A stretch of DNA of 64,000 bases from Agrococcus sp. SGAir0287 (GTDB taxonomy: Bacteria; Actinomycetota; Actinomycetes; Actinomycetales; Microbacteriaceae). A program made the translations under genes and the position numbers. Position 1 is the stretch's first letter, and the number at the start of each line of letters is the position of its first letter. Below, one piece after another: positions 17,111 to 26,334 of this stretch. The stretch covers positions 3,020,768 through 3,084,767 of the forward strand of contig NZ_CP027942.1 of assembly GCF_005484985.1 (NCBI RefSeq), written 5' to 3'. The notes beneath the pieces were generated by a model. The model had not been told where the DNA came from. It saw only the letters and a program-made list of their open reading frames with translations, and did no database searches.

Positions 17111-17992
17111 TCAGCGCAGCAGGCGGGACAGGACGCGATCGGAGAGCGGCCTGCCGCCCGTCTGGCACGTGGGGCAGTACTGGAAGGTCGAGTCGGCGTA
17201 CTCGACCTGCCGGATCGTGTCGCCGCAGACCGGGCACGCCTCGCCCGTGCGCCCGTGCACGCGCATGTCGCTGCGCTTCTCGGACTTGAGGCTCGACGCG
17301 GGCACGCCCGACCGCGCCGTCACCGCATCCTGCAGCGTCTCGCGCATCGCGACGTACAGGCGGTGCCGATCGTCGGCGCCCATCGACGCCGGATGGAACG
17401 GCGACATGCGCGCGACGTGGAGGATCTCGTCGGAGTAGGCGTTGCCGATGCCCGCGATGCGCCGCTGGCTGCGCAGCACGCCCTTGATCTGCGCGCGCCC
17501 CGCCTCGTCGAGCACCGCGCCGAACGCCGCCTCGTCGAAGTCGGGCGCGAGCGGGTCGGGACCGAGCGTCGCGATGTCGCGCACGTCGCTCGGGTCGCGC
17601 ACGACGTGGATCGCGAGCCCCTTCTTCGTGCCGGCCTCCGTCATGTCGAAGCCCGCGTCGTCGTCGAGCATGAGCTGCGCAGCGAGCGGGCCCTTGCCCA
17701 TGCGCGGCCGAGCCTTCGGCGCCTCGTCGCGCCACCGCAGCCACCCTGCGCGAGCGAGGTGGATGCACACGTGCAGCACGCTCGGGGCGTCGCCGACCGT
17801 CGCGACCGCCAGGTCGAGCCACTTGCCGTGCCGCTCGACGCTCGTGACCTCGCCGCCGTCGAGCGCACGCGCAGGCGGGTCGAAGGTCTTCAGCGCCGAG
17901 ATGGCGTAGACGTCGAGCCGACGCACGCGTCGGCCGACGAGGCGGCCGCGCAGATCGTCGGCGAGCGCCTGCACCTCGGGCAGCTCGGGCAT
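17111..17992 (-). CDS. Fpg/Nei-family DNA glycosylase
   Basis: A 293-residue base-excision repair enzyme. The N-terminus MPELPEV gives the catalytic Pro2 and Glu3. ERHGKWLDL supplies the beta-hairpin lysine, and the H2TH domain contains IKGVLRSQRRIAGIGNAYSD. The C-terminal zinc finger CPVCGDTIRQVEYADSTFQY is followed by CPTC, giving four Cys ligands. Family members excise oxidised bases and cut the strand by beta/delta-elimination. Fpg and Nei cannot be separated with certainty; the GTKKGLA segment is seen in actinobacterial Nei-like members. It stands alone, divergent from the polyketide synthase operon. Confidence 0.88.
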   Translation of the reverse strand: MPELPEVQALADDLRGRLVGRRVRRLDVYAISALKTFDPPARALDGGEVTSVERHGKWLDLAVATVGDAPSVLHVCIHLARAGWLRWRDEAPKARPRMGKGPLAAQLMLDDDAGFDMTEAGTKKGLAIHVVRDPSDVRDIATLGPDPLAPDFDEAAFGAVLDEAGRAQIKGVLRSQRRIAGIGNAYSDEILHVARMSPFHPASMGADDRHRLYVAMRETLQDAVTARSGVPASSLKSEKRSDMRVHGRTGEACPVCGDTIRQVEYADSTFQYCPTCQTGGRPLSDRVLSRLLR

Positions 17993-18152
17993 GCGAGCAG
18001 TCTGCCCGCCGCCGCCGACATGCGCGAGGGGTCGCGCGTGCGTCGCGCATCCTCGCGACCCGCCGACGCGCCCGCGACCCCCTGACGCCGCATGGGCTCG
18101 ACGGGGCATGCTGGGGGCACGTCGTACGAGGTGCGACGTGCGAGGAGACCAC

Positions 18153-19262
18153 GTGCCAGCATCCGCCCCGGCCATCTGCGCCATCGGTACGGCGGTGCCC
18201 GCCGCCCGGCTCGAGCAGCAGGCGGCGCGCGACCTCCTCGCGCGGCAGCCGGATCTCACGCGGCTGGGCGCGCGCCTCGTGCGCACGGCGTTCGACGCGT
18301 CGGCGATCGACGCGCGGCACGTCGTGCTCGACGAGCTCGTCGAGCCCCGCGAGACGCCCTTCTTCGACGTCGAGCACGACGCCCTGCGCAGCCCGTCGAC
18401 GCGGGTGCGCAACACGCGGTACGCCGAGCACGCGCCGACGCTCGCGCTCGATGCGGCGAGCGCGGCGCTCGCAGACGGCGGGCTCGAGCCGACCTCGATC
18501 ACCCATGTCGTGACGGCCTCGTGCACGGGGTTCTTCGCGCCCGGCATCGACCATCTGCTCGTGCGCGACCTCGGGCTGCCGTCGTCGACCCCGCGCCTCC
18601 ACGTGGGCTTCATGGGCTGCTACGCCGCGTTCCCCGCGCTCCGCGCCGCCGACGCGATCTGCCGCGCCGATCCGCGCGCCGTCGTGCTCGTCGTCTGCGT
18701 CGAGCTGTGCTCGCTGCACCTGCGATCGTCGAGCGATCCCGACACGATCGTCGCCTCGTCGGTCTTCGCCGACGGCGCCGGCGCCGCCATCGTCGCCGTG
18801 CGCCCGCAGCCGCGGTCGAGCCTGCGCATCGACGCCCTCGCCTCGGCCATCGCGCCCTCCAGCGAGGAGGAGATGGCGTGGACCATCGGCGACGAGGGCT
18901 TCGAGATGGTGCTCTCGGGCGCCGTGCCACGGCTCATCGGTGCCAACGTCGTCGAGGCGATCGCGCCGCTCGCCGACGCGCGTCGGGCGGGGTCGTGGCC
19001 CGAGGTCGCGGGATGGGCGGTGCACCCGGGCGGTCGCGCCATCCTCGACACCGTGCAGCGCACGCTCGGGCTCGACGACGCGGCGCTAGCGCCCTCGCGG
19101 CGCGTGCTCGCCGAGCGCGGCAACATGTCGAGCGCGACGGTGCTGCACATCCTCCAGGCGCAGCTGCGCGAGCGATCGCCGGGCGAGCAGGTGTGCGCGA
19201 TGGCCTTCGGGCCGGGGCTCACGATGGAGTCGGCCCTCCTGACCATGCAGGAGCCGGCGTGA
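18153..19262 (+). CDS. Type III polyketide synthase
   Basis: A 369-residue thiolase-fold enzyme with a GTG start 4 bases after GAGGAGA. The catalytic triad is visible: Cys124 in VTASCTGFFAPG, His291 in GWAVHPGG and Asn324 in ERGNMSSATV. The MGCYAAFPALRAA and SSVFADGAGAAIV blocks are standard in bacterial chalcone-synthase-like enzymes. These homodimers condense malonyl-CoA with a starter acyl unit to give pyrones, resorcinols or naphthols. It is the first of four coupled genes with a methyltransferase, a membrane protein and a nitroreductase, so the product is probably methylated and redox-tailored. The product identity is unknown. Confidence 0.9.
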   Translation: MPASAPAICAIGTAVPAARLEQQAARDLLARQPDLTRLGARLVRTAFDASAIDARHVVLDELVEPRETPFFDVEHDALRSPSTRVRNTRYAEHAPTLALDAASAALADGGLEPTSITHVVTASCTGFFAPGIDHLLVRDLGLPSSTPRLHVGFMGCYAAFPALRAADAICRADPRAVVLVVCVELCSLHLRSSSDPDTIVASSVFADGAGAAIVAVRPQPRSSLRIDALASAIAPSSEEEMAWTIGDEGFEMVLSGAVPRLIGANVVEAIAPLADARRAGSWPEVAGWAVHPGGRAILDTVQRTLGLDDAALAPSRRVLAERGNMSSATVLHILQAQLRERSPGEQVCAMAFGPGLTMESALLTMQEPA

Positions 19263-19954
19263 GGTCGCTCGAGCGGCGCTCGCACGAGCTCGAGCGCATG
19301 GACGATCCGCACGTCGATGTCGCGCTGCTCGAGCGCACCTACCGGCAGTTCGAGACGGTGAACCGCATCGTGTCGCGCTGGCGATGGCTTTACGTCCGCC
19401 GCATCCGACCGACGCTGCCGCGGGATCGCACCGCGACGGTCCTCGACGTCGGCTCGGGCGGCGGGGACGTCGCCCGAGCCCTCGCCAGCTGGATCCGCTC
19501 CGACGGCATCGACGCGCTCGTGACGGGCATCGACCCCGACGAGCGCGCGCACGCGTTCGCGACGGCGCGACCGGCTCCGGGCGTGCGGTTCGAGCGCGCG
19601 TCGAGCGCCGATCTCGTCGCCGACGGCCGTCGCTTCGACGTCGTCGTCTCGAACCACGTGCTGCACCATCTCGACGACCGCGCGCTCGCCGGCGTGCTCG
19701 CGGACAGCGAGGCGCTGACCGATCGGCTCGCGATCCACGCCGACCTCGAGCGCGCACGCGTGCCGCTCGTCGCCTTCGGGCTCGCCACGTGGCCGCTGCG
19801 GCGGGGATCCCTGCTGCACGACGACGGCACCGCATCCATCCGACGCAGCCATCGCGCCGCAGAGCTGCGCACGCTCGTGCCCGACCCGTGGCGCGTCGAG
19901 CGGCTCGCGCCCTACCGGCTGCTCGCCGTGCTCGACCGCGGGAGGCGAGCGTGA
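19259..19954 (+). CDS. Class I SAM-dependent methyltransferase
   Basis: A 231-residue protein; GTG start overlapping the polyketide synthase stop (GTGA). Motif I is [18 protein letters not shown], motif II region [14 protein letters not shown], and the post-motif [15 protein letters not shown] is typical of class I enzymes. It probably methylates the polyketide made by the upstream enzyme, at carbon, oxygen or carboxyl. The substrate is inferred from coupling only. The N-terminus has a Glu/Arg-rich stretch typical of this actinobacterial group. Confidence 0.85.
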   Translation: MRSLERRSHELERMDDPHVDVALLERTYRQFETVNRIVSRWRWLYVRRIRPTLPRDRTATVLDVGSGGGDVARALASWIRSDGIDALVTGIDPDERAHAFATARPAPGVRFERASSADLVADGRRFDVVVSNHVLHHLDDRALAGVLADSEALTDRLAIHADLERARVPLVAFGLATWPLRRGSLLHDDGTASIRRSHRAAELRTLVPDPWRVERLAPYRLLAVLDRGRRA

Positions 19955-20280
19955 CGGCGTCGCGGCGGCTGGCGGTCGGCGCCCTCGCGGTCTATGCGAC
20001 GACCGCGTCGATGGGCGTCGGCCTCGCGACCGGCGCGTGGCGCAACGAGCGCCACCGATGGGTGCACCACGTCGGCTTCATCGGCGTCACGACGCTCGCG
20101 GCCGCCGCCGTCGTCGTCGGCCTCGTCGACGCGCCCCGCCGCGCCGGCCGCATCCTGCCCGCGCTGCTGCCGCTCGCGACGCTGCCGCGCATCCCCACGC
20201 GATCCACGCGGCATCCGCTCGTCGCGCTCACCGCCGCGCCGTGGCTCGTCGCCGCGACCCTGCCCCTGGAGAAGGAGTGA
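19951..20280 (+). CDS. Small membrane protein in the polyketide synthase operon
   Basis: A 109-residue protein with a GTG start overlapping the methyltransferase stop. Three hydrophobic helices are visible around residues 5-28, 42-62 and 68-105 (the last interrupted by Pro and basic residues). It carries [20 protein letters not shown], and no known domain is recognised. Location inside a coupled biosynthetic operon suggests it anchors, transports or exports the product, but this is inference. Confidence 0.65.
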   Translation: MTASRRLAVGALAVYATTASMGVGLATGAWRNERHRWVHHVGFIGVTTLAAAAVVVGLVDAPRRAGRILPALLPLATLPRIPTRSTRHPLVALTAAPWLVAATLPLEKE

Positions 20281-20282
20281 CC

Positions 20283-21095
20283 ATGGAGCTGTTCGACGCC
20301 ATCCGCCGTCGCCGCACCACGAACGGCGCGTTCCTGCCCGATCCCGTGCGCGAGGAGCATCAGCGGCTCCTCATCGAGATGGCGGGCCGCGCGCCCTCGC
20401 AGCTCAACAGCCAGCCGTGGCGCTTCGTCATCACCGAGGACCGCGCGACGATCGAGCAGATCGCCGCGATCAGCGGGGCGAGCATGACGGAGGCGATGTC
20501 GAACGGCACCTTCTTCGAGCGCTACAAGCGCTACTTCCGCTTCTCGAAGCGGGAGATGGAGGAGCGTCGCGACGGGATGCTGTTCGACCGCCTCCCCGCG
20601 CCCCTGCGGCCCTTCACGAGCCAGGCGATGACGCCGCGCGGGCAGCGGCTCATGAACTCGCTCAAGGTGCCGCAGACGCTCGGCGAGGAGAACCGGCGAC
20701 TCGTCGCGGGCGCGCCGCTGCTGCTCGGCGTCATGCTCGACCGCGCCGAGCACCGCCCGGGCGAGCTGTCGTCGTTCTACTCGCTGTTCAGCATGGGTGC
20801 GGCGATGGAGAACCTCTGGCTCTCGACCGTCGAGCTCGGCCTCGGCATCCAGTTCATCTCGTTCCCCATGGAGGTGCCGGGGCAGTGGGAGCGCATCGTC
20901 GAGCTGTTCAAGGTGCCCGACGAGCTCGAGCTCATGGCCGTCTACCGCATCGGCTACGTGCCCGAGGAGGCACGCAGGCCGCGCATCGACTGGTCGAGCT
21001 CCGAGCGCAAGCGCCCCTCGCAGATCGTCTTCCGCGACACGTGCGAGACGCCGCAGCTCGGCTGGGACGACGCGCCGGGCGACGCGCGCGGCTGA
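20283..21095 (+). CDS. Nitroreductase-family oxidoreductase
   Basis: A 270-residue protein starting 2 bases after the membrane-protein stop, with GGAGAAGGAG upstream. It shows the nitroreductase fold: [20 protein letters not shown], then [15 protein letters not shown], the FMN-binding segment, and a C-terminal [20 protein letters not shown] typical of FMN binding. These NAD(P)H-dependent flavoenzymes reduce nitro groups, quinones or enones. In this operon it may reduce or aromatise the polyketide. A ~45-residue Arg/Met-rich insertion around residues 75-125 is longer than in basic nitroreductases. Confidence 0.85.
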   Translation: MELFDAIRRRRTTNGAFLPDPVREEHQRLLIEMAGRAPSQLNSQPWRFVITEDRATIEQIAAISGASMTEAMSNGTFFERYKRYFRFSKREMEERRDGMLFDRLPAPLRPFTSQAMTPRGQRLMNSLKVPQTLGEENRRLVAGAPLLLGVMLDRAEHRPGELSSFYSLFSMGAAMENLWLSTVELGLGIQFISFPMEVPGQWERIVELFKVPDELELMAVYRIGYVPEEARRPRIDWSSSERKRPSQIVFRDTCETPQLGWDDAPGDARG

Positions 21096-21104
21096 GCGAG
21101 CGGC

Positions 21105-21800
21105 TCAGCGCGAGTCGGCGAGCGAGCCGTCGGCGTCGTAGCGGCGCCAGTGGCCCGTCGAGATCAGGACGGGCTCCTCGGCCGGGTCGCGCACGACGAG
21201 CGCCGAGTCGTCGTCGATGAACCACACCTGCTGCCCGGTCTGGCCTGCGCGGACGGCCACCCGCTCCTCGACGCCTGCAGGCATGAAGTCCGCACCGAGG
21301 TGCCCGATGAAGCGCCAGTCGAACAGCGGCACGGCGGGCGCGACCTCGGTGAGCCCGAACATCTCGCGCTCCTCGCCGTTGCCCGCCGAGTCCCAGCGCT
21401 GCATCCCTCGGGAGAAGATCATCGAGCCTGCGCTCCAGCCGATGTACACCTTCTCCTCGAGCAGCTCGGCGAGCACGGGCGCGAGGCCCGTCGACAGCCA
21501 CGCGTGCGCCGCCCAGAGGTCGCTGCCGCCGTAGCCCAGGATGACGTCGGCGCTGCGCAGCCGGGATGCCACCAGCTCGGCAGGGCCGGCGAAGAGCGAG
21601 GCGACGTCGAACTCGGCCCATCCGAGCGACCGCAGCAGCTCGAGGTGCTCGAGCAGCTTGGCGCTGTCGCCGGGGAAGCCGAGGATCGCGTCGATCACGA
21701 CGACGACGCGCGCCTCGGCGATCGGCGTGCCGAGGAGGTCGACGAGCGCCTCCTCGATCGCGGCGTTGGCGATCCCGTTCGACGTGAGGAGCATGCGCAT
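21105..21800 (-). CDS. Peptidase E-like serine peptidase (S51)
   Basis: A 231-residue protein with the S51 fold. The nucleophile Ser123 lies in GWSAGSMIFS, preceded by ILGYGGSDLWAAHAWL, which matches the glycine-rich GGxN-like loop of PepE, here with S at the Asn position. PepE enzymes cleave Asp-X dipeptides; related cyanophycinases share this motif. The expected Glu and His partners fall in the C-terminal half (e.g. a FIGHLGADF segment). Single gene convergent with the polyketide operon, 9 bases from its stop. Confidence 0.75.
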   Translation of the reverse strand: MRMLLTSNGIANAAIEEALVDLLGTPIAEARVVVVIDAILGFPGDSAKLLEHLELLRSLGWAEFDVASLFAGPAELVASRLRSADVILGYGGSDLWAAHAWLSTGLAPVLAELLEEKVYIGWSAGSMIFSRGMQRWDSAGNGEEREMFGLTEVAPAVPLFDWRFIGHLGADFMPAGVEERVAVRAGQTGQQVWFIDDDSALVVRDPAEEPVLISTGHWRRYDADGSLADSR

Positions 21801-21862
21801 CGCGACAGGCTACGCGCGCGGATCGGCGGCGCGCGAGGAGTCTGCGGCCTAGGCTCGAGCCC

Positions 21863-22135
21863 ATGATCGCCGTGCACCTGCGCTACACCGACGACCCCGG
21901 CCGCCTCGAGCTGCGCCCCCGCCATCGCGAGCTGCTGCAGGGCCTCGTCGAGGAGGGCGTGCTGCTCGCGGCCGGCCCGTACGAGCACGGCGAGGGCGCC
22001 CTGCTGCTCTTCGCGGCGGACCGCGACCGCGTGCAGCAGGCGATCGACGCCGACCCGTACATGACCCACCCCGGCGTCGTCATCACGGCGATCGAGGAGT
22101 GGAACCCCGCGATCGGCGGCATCCGCCCCCTCTGA
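21863..22135 (+). CDS. YciI-like protein
   Basis: A 90-residue YCII-domain protein: AVHLRYTDDPGRLELRPRHR, then LLQGLVEEGVLLAAGPYEHG, ending DPYMTHPGVVITAIEEWNP. The His/Asp pairs common in YCII dimers are at residues ~19-25 and ~75. The function of the family is unclear, often linked to aromatic catabolism or redox enzymes. ATG start, divergent from the peptidase E gene, upstream of the M20 gene. Confidence 0.8.
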   Translation: MIAVHLRYTDDPGRLELRPRHRELLQGLVEEGVLLAAGPYEHGEGALLLFAADRDRVQQAIDADPYMTHPGVVITAIEEWNPAIGGIRPL

Positions 22136-22215
22136 CCCACATCTGAGGTGTTCGGACGGATCCAACAGCAGAGACGGCCGAGAGCCTCAGAACGTCTCGC
22201 TGTAGGTTGAGCGGC

Positions 22216-23457
22216 ATGCGCGTGCTCGACGACCTGGCCTCCGTCCGCCCGTTCACCGAGGAGCTGTACCGGCACCTCCACGCGCATCCCGAGCTGTCGG
22301 ATCGCGAGCACGAAACCGCGGCGCGCATGGCCGCCGAGCTGCGTGCGACGGGCGTCGACGAGGTGCACGAGGGCGTCGGCGCCTCCACGGGCGTCGTCGG
22401 CATCCTCCGCAACGGCGAGGGCCCCACGATCCTCGTGCGCGCGGACATGGACGGCCTGCCGGTCGTCGAGGACGCGATCGTCGAGTACCGCTCGACGCAG
22501 ACCGCCGAGATCGACGGGCAGACCGTCGGCGTCATGCACGCGTGCGGCCACGACGTGCACATGGCGACGCTGCAGGGATCCGTGCGCCTGCTCGCCGAGC
22601 ACCGCGACGCGTGGAGCGGCACGCTCGTCGTCGTCTTCCAGCCTGCCGAGGAGACCATCGGCGGCGCCCGCGGCATGACGGATGCGCTGCGCGCCATCGT
22701 GCCCGACATCGACGTCGCGCTCGGCCAGCACGTCGGCCCCTACCCCGCGTCGAGCGTGCGCATCGCACCCGGCCCCGTCATGGCTGCGTGCGACGAGCTC
22801 ATCGTCACGATCCACGGCCGTGGCGGTCACGGCTCGCAGCCCGAGACGACCGTCGACCCCGTCGTGCTGGCCGCATCCATCGTGCTGCGCCTGCAGACGA
22901 TCGTGAGCCGCGAGATCCCGTCGACGGCGCAGGCGGTGCTCACGGTCGGCACGATCCACGCCGGCACGAAGTCGAACATCATCCCCGACACCGCACGCCT
23001 CGGCATCAGCATGCGCACGTACGACGAGGAGCTGCGCACGCGGATGCGCGCCGCGGTCGAGCGCATCGTGCAGGCCGAGTGCCAGGCGGCCGGCGCACCC
23101 GAGCCCGCCACGATCGAGCGCACGCTGTGGGCGCCCGTCACCGACAACGACCCCGAGACGACCGCGACCCTCACCGCCGCGCTCGCCGAGGAGTTCGGCG
23201 ACGACGTGCACCCGATGGTGCGCCTGTCGGGCTCGGAGGACTTCTCGGAGCTCGCCGCCGCCTACGGCCGCCCCTACGCCTTCTGGTTCACGGGCGGCAT
23301 CGACGACGAGCGCTACGCCGCCGCCGAGGCCGCCGGCACGCTGCTCACCGACATCCCCTCGAACCACTCCCCCGGGTTCGTGCCCGTGCTGCAGCCGACG
23401 CTGGATACGGCCGTGCGCGCCATGACGACCGCGGTGCTCGCGCACCTCGGTCGCTGA
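22216..23457 (+). CDS. M20-family amidohydrolase
   Basis: A 413-residue metallopeptidase. The ATG at 22216 is chosen over an in-frame TTG nine bases earlier. Metal-binding and catalytic motifs are in order: VRADMDGLPV, VMHACGHDVHMATL, VFQPAEETIGGARGM, GGHGSQPETTVDP in the dimerisation (lid) domain, and RLSGSEDFSE near the C-terminus. The layout matches IAA-amino-acid/hippurate hydrolase-like aminoacylases that release amino acids from N-acyl conjugates using two divalent metals. The substrate is unknown. No operon partner. Confidence 0.9.
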   Translation: MRVLDDLASVRPFTEELYRHLHAHPELSDREHETAARMAAELRATGVDEVHEGVGASTGVVGILRNGEGPTILVRADMDGLPVVEDAIVEYRSTQTAEIDGQTVGVMHACGHDVHMATLQGSVRLLAEHRDAWSGTLVVVFQPAEETIGGARGMTDALRAIVPDIDVALGQHVGPYPASSVRIAPGPVMAACDELIVTIHGRGGHGSQPETTVDPVVLAASIVLRLQTIVSREIPSTAQAVLTVGTIHAGTKSNIIPDTARLGISMRTYDEELRTRMRAAVERIVQAECQAAGAPEPATIERTLWAPVTDNDPETTATLTAALAEEFGDDVHPMVRLSGSEDFSELAAAYGRPYAFWFTGGIDDERYAAAEAAGTLLTDIPSNHSPGFVPVLQPTLDTAVRAMTTAVLAHLGR

Positions 23458-23472
23458 CGCGCACCGTTCGCG

Positions 23473-23913
23473 TCAGGCCGCGTCGGGCTGCTCGAGCGGC
23501 GTGAGGCGGAAGATCGGGAACACGCGGCCCTGGGCCTTCGCCTCGTAGCCGCGGAACCCCTCGCCGACCTGGGTGAAGGCCTCCCACATCCGATCGCGCT
23601 CGGCACCGGTGAGCTCGGTCACCGCCACGCGGACGACGCGGATCGGCGCGCCGATGTCGCCGGCGACCTCGAGGTCGATCTCCGAGGCTCGGCGCAGCGA
23701 GTACGACCAGGCGGGGTGCTGCGGCGATCCGGCGGCGCTCGCCACGACGTGCCACGAGCCGCCCTGCTCGATCGCCATGAGCGGGATGAGCGCGATCGTG
23801 CCGTCGCGCTTCGGGATGTGCAGGAGGCCGAGCGATCGACCGAAGTCGATCGGCTCGCGCACCTCGCCCTCGCCAGCGCGGAAGGCGTCGATGATCATGT
23901 CGTTGAAGGCCAT
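23473..23913 (-). CDS. Deazaflavin (F420)-dependent nitroreductase-family protein
   Basis: A 146-residue protein with the split-barrel signature of the DDN/DUF385 family: GRSLGLLHIPKRDGTIALIP, then SWHVVASAAGSPQHPAWSYSLR and a basic EIDLEVAG region. The C-terminal ERDRMWEAFTQVGEGFRGYE is typical of the actinobacterial F420-binding clade. Such enzymes use reduced F420 or bind other flavins. Substrate unknown. It follows the M20 gene convergently with a 15-base gap. Confidence 0.8.
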   Translation of the reverse strand: MAFNDMIIDAFRAGEGEVREPIDFGRSLGLLHIPKRDGTIALIPLMAIEQGGSWHVVASAAGSPQHPAWSYSLRRASEIDLEVAGDIGAPIRVVRVAVTELTGAERDRMWEAFTQVGEGFRGYEAKAQGRVFPIFRLTPLEQPDAA

Positions 23914-23980
23914 GGTGAGGGCAACGCCGGGCGCGGCCCGGGTGTTCCTGCCGCCCGCCGGGGCGCGGTCGCTCGCATGA

Positions 23981-24089
23981 CCGCTCCTCGAGGTGCGAGC
24001 GGAGCGAGCCTCGAGAGGGGCCCCTGGACCGACGCGAACGATCGGGGACCCTTCGAGGCTCGCCCTTCGGGCTCGCACCTCAGGGAGCG
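23981..24089. repeat. Palindromic dispersed repeat (family R2), copy 1
   Basis: A ~109-bp element with near-identical 19-base inverted ends, CGCTCCTCGAGGTGCGAGC on the left and the reverse complement of CGCTCCCTGAGGTGCGAGC on the right. The outer arms are extended by CTCGAGG/CCTCGAG inner stems. The rest of the 23914-24118 gap holds no gene. The same ends recur near 35.9 and 41.7 kb. It may serve as a bidirectional terminator or REP-like/MITE-like element. Confidence 0.75.
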
Positions 24090-24118
24090 TGTGGTGGGCG
24101 TCGCTGACCCGAGGCGCC

Positions 24119-25450
24119 CTACGCGATCGCGACGTGCGCCGTCGCCACGCGCCGCAGCAGCGGCCGCGTCGCGAGCAGGCCCGCGGCGACGATCAGCACC
24201 CCGAGCGCCACGACGCCCACCGTGACGAGGATGGTGAGGGGATCGAGCAGCAGCGCGAAGCCGAGCAGCGGCACGACGAGCACGCCTGCCGCGACGGCCG
24301 CCACGACCACGACGAGCAGGAGCGGCGACAGCACGGCCCGCCTCCGCGCAGCATCCATCGTCGCCACGTCCATGCCGCCGTGGTGCAGCGCACGAGAGAC
24401 GGCGCGACCGTCGAGGATCGATGCGGCCTGCGTGAGGCCCACCGTGCACGCGACCGTGACGAACGAGCCGACGACGGTGATGACGAGGCCGGTGCGGATG
24501 TCGGCGGCGAGCGACGCCTCGCCCGCGGCCTCGGCGGTGCCGAGCAGGGCCGAGCCGACCCCGGCGATGACGCCGACGAACGTCACGAGCGCGACGCCGC
24601 CCACCTGCCGCCAGGCCGCCTTCGGCGACTCGAGCACCGTGCGGGCGGCGAGGAGCCGGGGAGGCGTCTGCGCGCGACGCACCTGCCAGCGCGCCTGCAC
24701 GCCGAGGAGCCAGGGGCCGAGCAGCTGCAGCACGAGCATCGCGACGCCGAAGCCGATGCCGAGGACCGCGACCAGGGCGACGACGCCGAGCGCGGCGCCG
24801 ATGCTGGAGAACGACGAGAACGCGCTCGCGACGATCGCCATGCCTGCGATGGCGAGCACGACGACGATCCAGTGCACGCGTGCCGGCGTCTCGCGTCGGG
24901 CGACGCCCAGCGGCGTCACCATCACGCGACGCATCGACAGCAGCGCGCTCGCCGCGGCGAGCAGCGTGACGGCCGCCACGAGACCGATCGCCCATGCGGG
25001 CGGCAGCATCGCGCTCGCACTCAGCGGTGCGCCGTCGAAGGGGATGAGGCCGATGAGGGGCGCGGTGGCGGTCGCGGCTGCGACGCCGACGATGGCGCCG
25101 ACGAGGGCGAGGATCGTCGCCTCTCCGACCGCGAGCGCGAGGACGGTGCCGCTCGTCGCGCCGAGCAGGCGCAGCGCGGCGAGCCGGTCGTCGCGGCGCC
25201 GGGCCGAGAGCCGGGCGGCAGCCCCACCGAGGGTCGCGAGCGGCACGGCGAGCAGCGCCAGCGCGACGATCGCGAGGAGCTGGTAGAAGGCGGCGTCCAT
25301 CGACGTCCAGGTGAAGAACGCCCGCGCGCCACCGACGACGATGCCGAGGAGCCACGTCGTGACCGCGAAGGCGACTGCGGGCAGCGCGAGGACCGCGGCG
25401 CCCTGCGTCGCAGGGCGCAGCAGCAGCGGCGCGAGACGGAGGGCGCTCAT
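24119..25450 (-). CDS. ABC transporter permease, FtsX/MacB-like
   Basis: A 443-residue inner-membrane protein with about 8-10 helices in two halves. Conserved features of the FtsX-type family include an RLGATSGT-like ALRLLGATSG segment, MRRVMVTPLGVARR and a periplasmic-side loop with the repeated FtsX fold. Its ATG overlaps the ATPase stop (ATGA). It probably exports a small molecule, peptide or lipoprotein, or relays a signal, together with the ATPase; no binding-protein partner is present. Confidence 0.8.
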   Translation of the reverse strand: MSALRLAPLLLRPATQGAAVLALPAVAFAVTTWLLGIVVGGARAFFTWTSMDAAFYQLLAIVALALLAVPLATLGGAAARLSARRRDDRLAALRLLGATSGTVLALAVGEATILALVGAIVGVAAATATAPLIGLIPFDGAPLSASAMLPPAWAIGLVAAVTLLAAASALLSMRRVMVTPLGVARRETPARVHWIVVVLAIAGMAIVASAFSSFSSIGAALGVVALVAVLGIGFGVAMLVLQLLGPWLLGVQARWQVRRAQTPPRLLAARTVLESPKAAWRQVGGVALVTFVGVIAGVGSALLGTAEAAGEASLAADIRTGLVITVVGSFVTVACTVGLTQAASILDGRAVSRALHHGGMDVATMDAARRRAVLSPLLLVVVVAAVAAGVLVVPLLGFALLLDPLTILVTVGVVALGVLIVAAGLLATRPLLRRVATAHVAIA

Positions 25451-26223
25451 GCGCGCACCTGCCACTGCTGCGCGGCGGGTGCTGCGACGGCCGTGCCCGG
25501 CGCGGGCGGCGGCAGCGTGCCGGAAGGGGCCGCTGGGGCGGCCGCGGCGTGGGTCTCGACGAGCAGTCCGTCGCGCATCCGCACGACGCGCGAGCAGCGC
25601 GCGGCCACCTGCTCGTCGTGCGTCACGAGCACGAGCGTGCGACCGCGGCCGACGGTCGCCGACAGCAGGGCCGACATCACCTCGGCGCTCGTCACCGAGT
25701 CGAGAGCGCCGGTCGGCTCGTCGGCGAAGACGATGGATGCACCCGTCACCTGCGCGCGGGCGATCGCGACGCGCTGCGCCTGGCCGCCCGAGAGCTGGCC
25801 GATGCGGCGATCCTCCATGCCCGCGAGCCCGAGCGAGCCGAGCCACATCGCGGCCTCCTGCGTCGCCGCCGCACGCGAGGCGCCGACGAGCATGAGGGCG
25901 AGCGCGACGTTCTCGACGGCCGTGAGCTCGGGCACGAGCATGCCCTCCTGGAACACGAAGCCGAAGCGCTCGCGACGCAGCCGCGTGCGCTCCGCATCCG
26001 AGAGCCGCGCGACGTCGACGACGCCCATGGGCGTCGCGAGGTGCACGGTGCCCGCGTCCGGGGTCACGATGCCCGCGAGGGCGTGGAGGAGGGTCGTCTT
26101 GCCGGAGCCCGACGCCCCCATGATCGCCACGGCCTCGCCGGGCGCGACGTCGACGTCCACGCCCGCGAGGGCGGTGGTCGGTCCGAAGGTCTTGCGGAGT
26201 CCCCGCGCACTGATCGCTTGCAT
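25447..26223 (-). CDS. ABC transporter ATP-binding protein, MacB/LolD-like
   Basis: A 258-residue ATPase; the ATG at 26223 (MQAISARGL) is chosen over one 63 bases upstream because the added residues are Arg/Pro-rich and not conserved. Walker A GASGSGKTT, Q-loop FVFQEGMLVPELTAVEN, signature LSGGQAQRVAIARA, Walker B IVFADEPTGALD and switch His in VLVTHDEQ are all present. It pairs with the FtsX-like permease downstream. The last ~35 residues are Ala/Pro/Gln-rich with low complexity. Confidence 0.9.
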   Translation of the reverse strand: MQAISARGLRKTFGPTTALAGVDVDVAPGEAVAIMGASGSGKTTLLHALAGIVTPDAGTVHLATPMGVVDVARLSDAERTRLRRERFGFVFQEGMLVPELTAVENVALALMLVGASRAAATQEAAMWLGSLGLAGMEDRRIGQLSGGQAQRVAIARAQVTGASIVFADEPTGALDSVTSAEVMSALLSATVGRGRTLVLVTHDEQVAARCSRVVRMRDGLLVETHAAAAPAAPSGTLPPPAPGTAVAAPAAQQWQVRA

Positions 26224-26334
26224 GCTGCAAGCCTCGCCGCGTGGCCCTCGCCGTCGCGTCGGGCGAGCGGACGATCCGGACGGCATCCCCTCATCCGGGC
26301 GGATGAGGGGATGGGGTGCCGTGGGACGAGCGGG

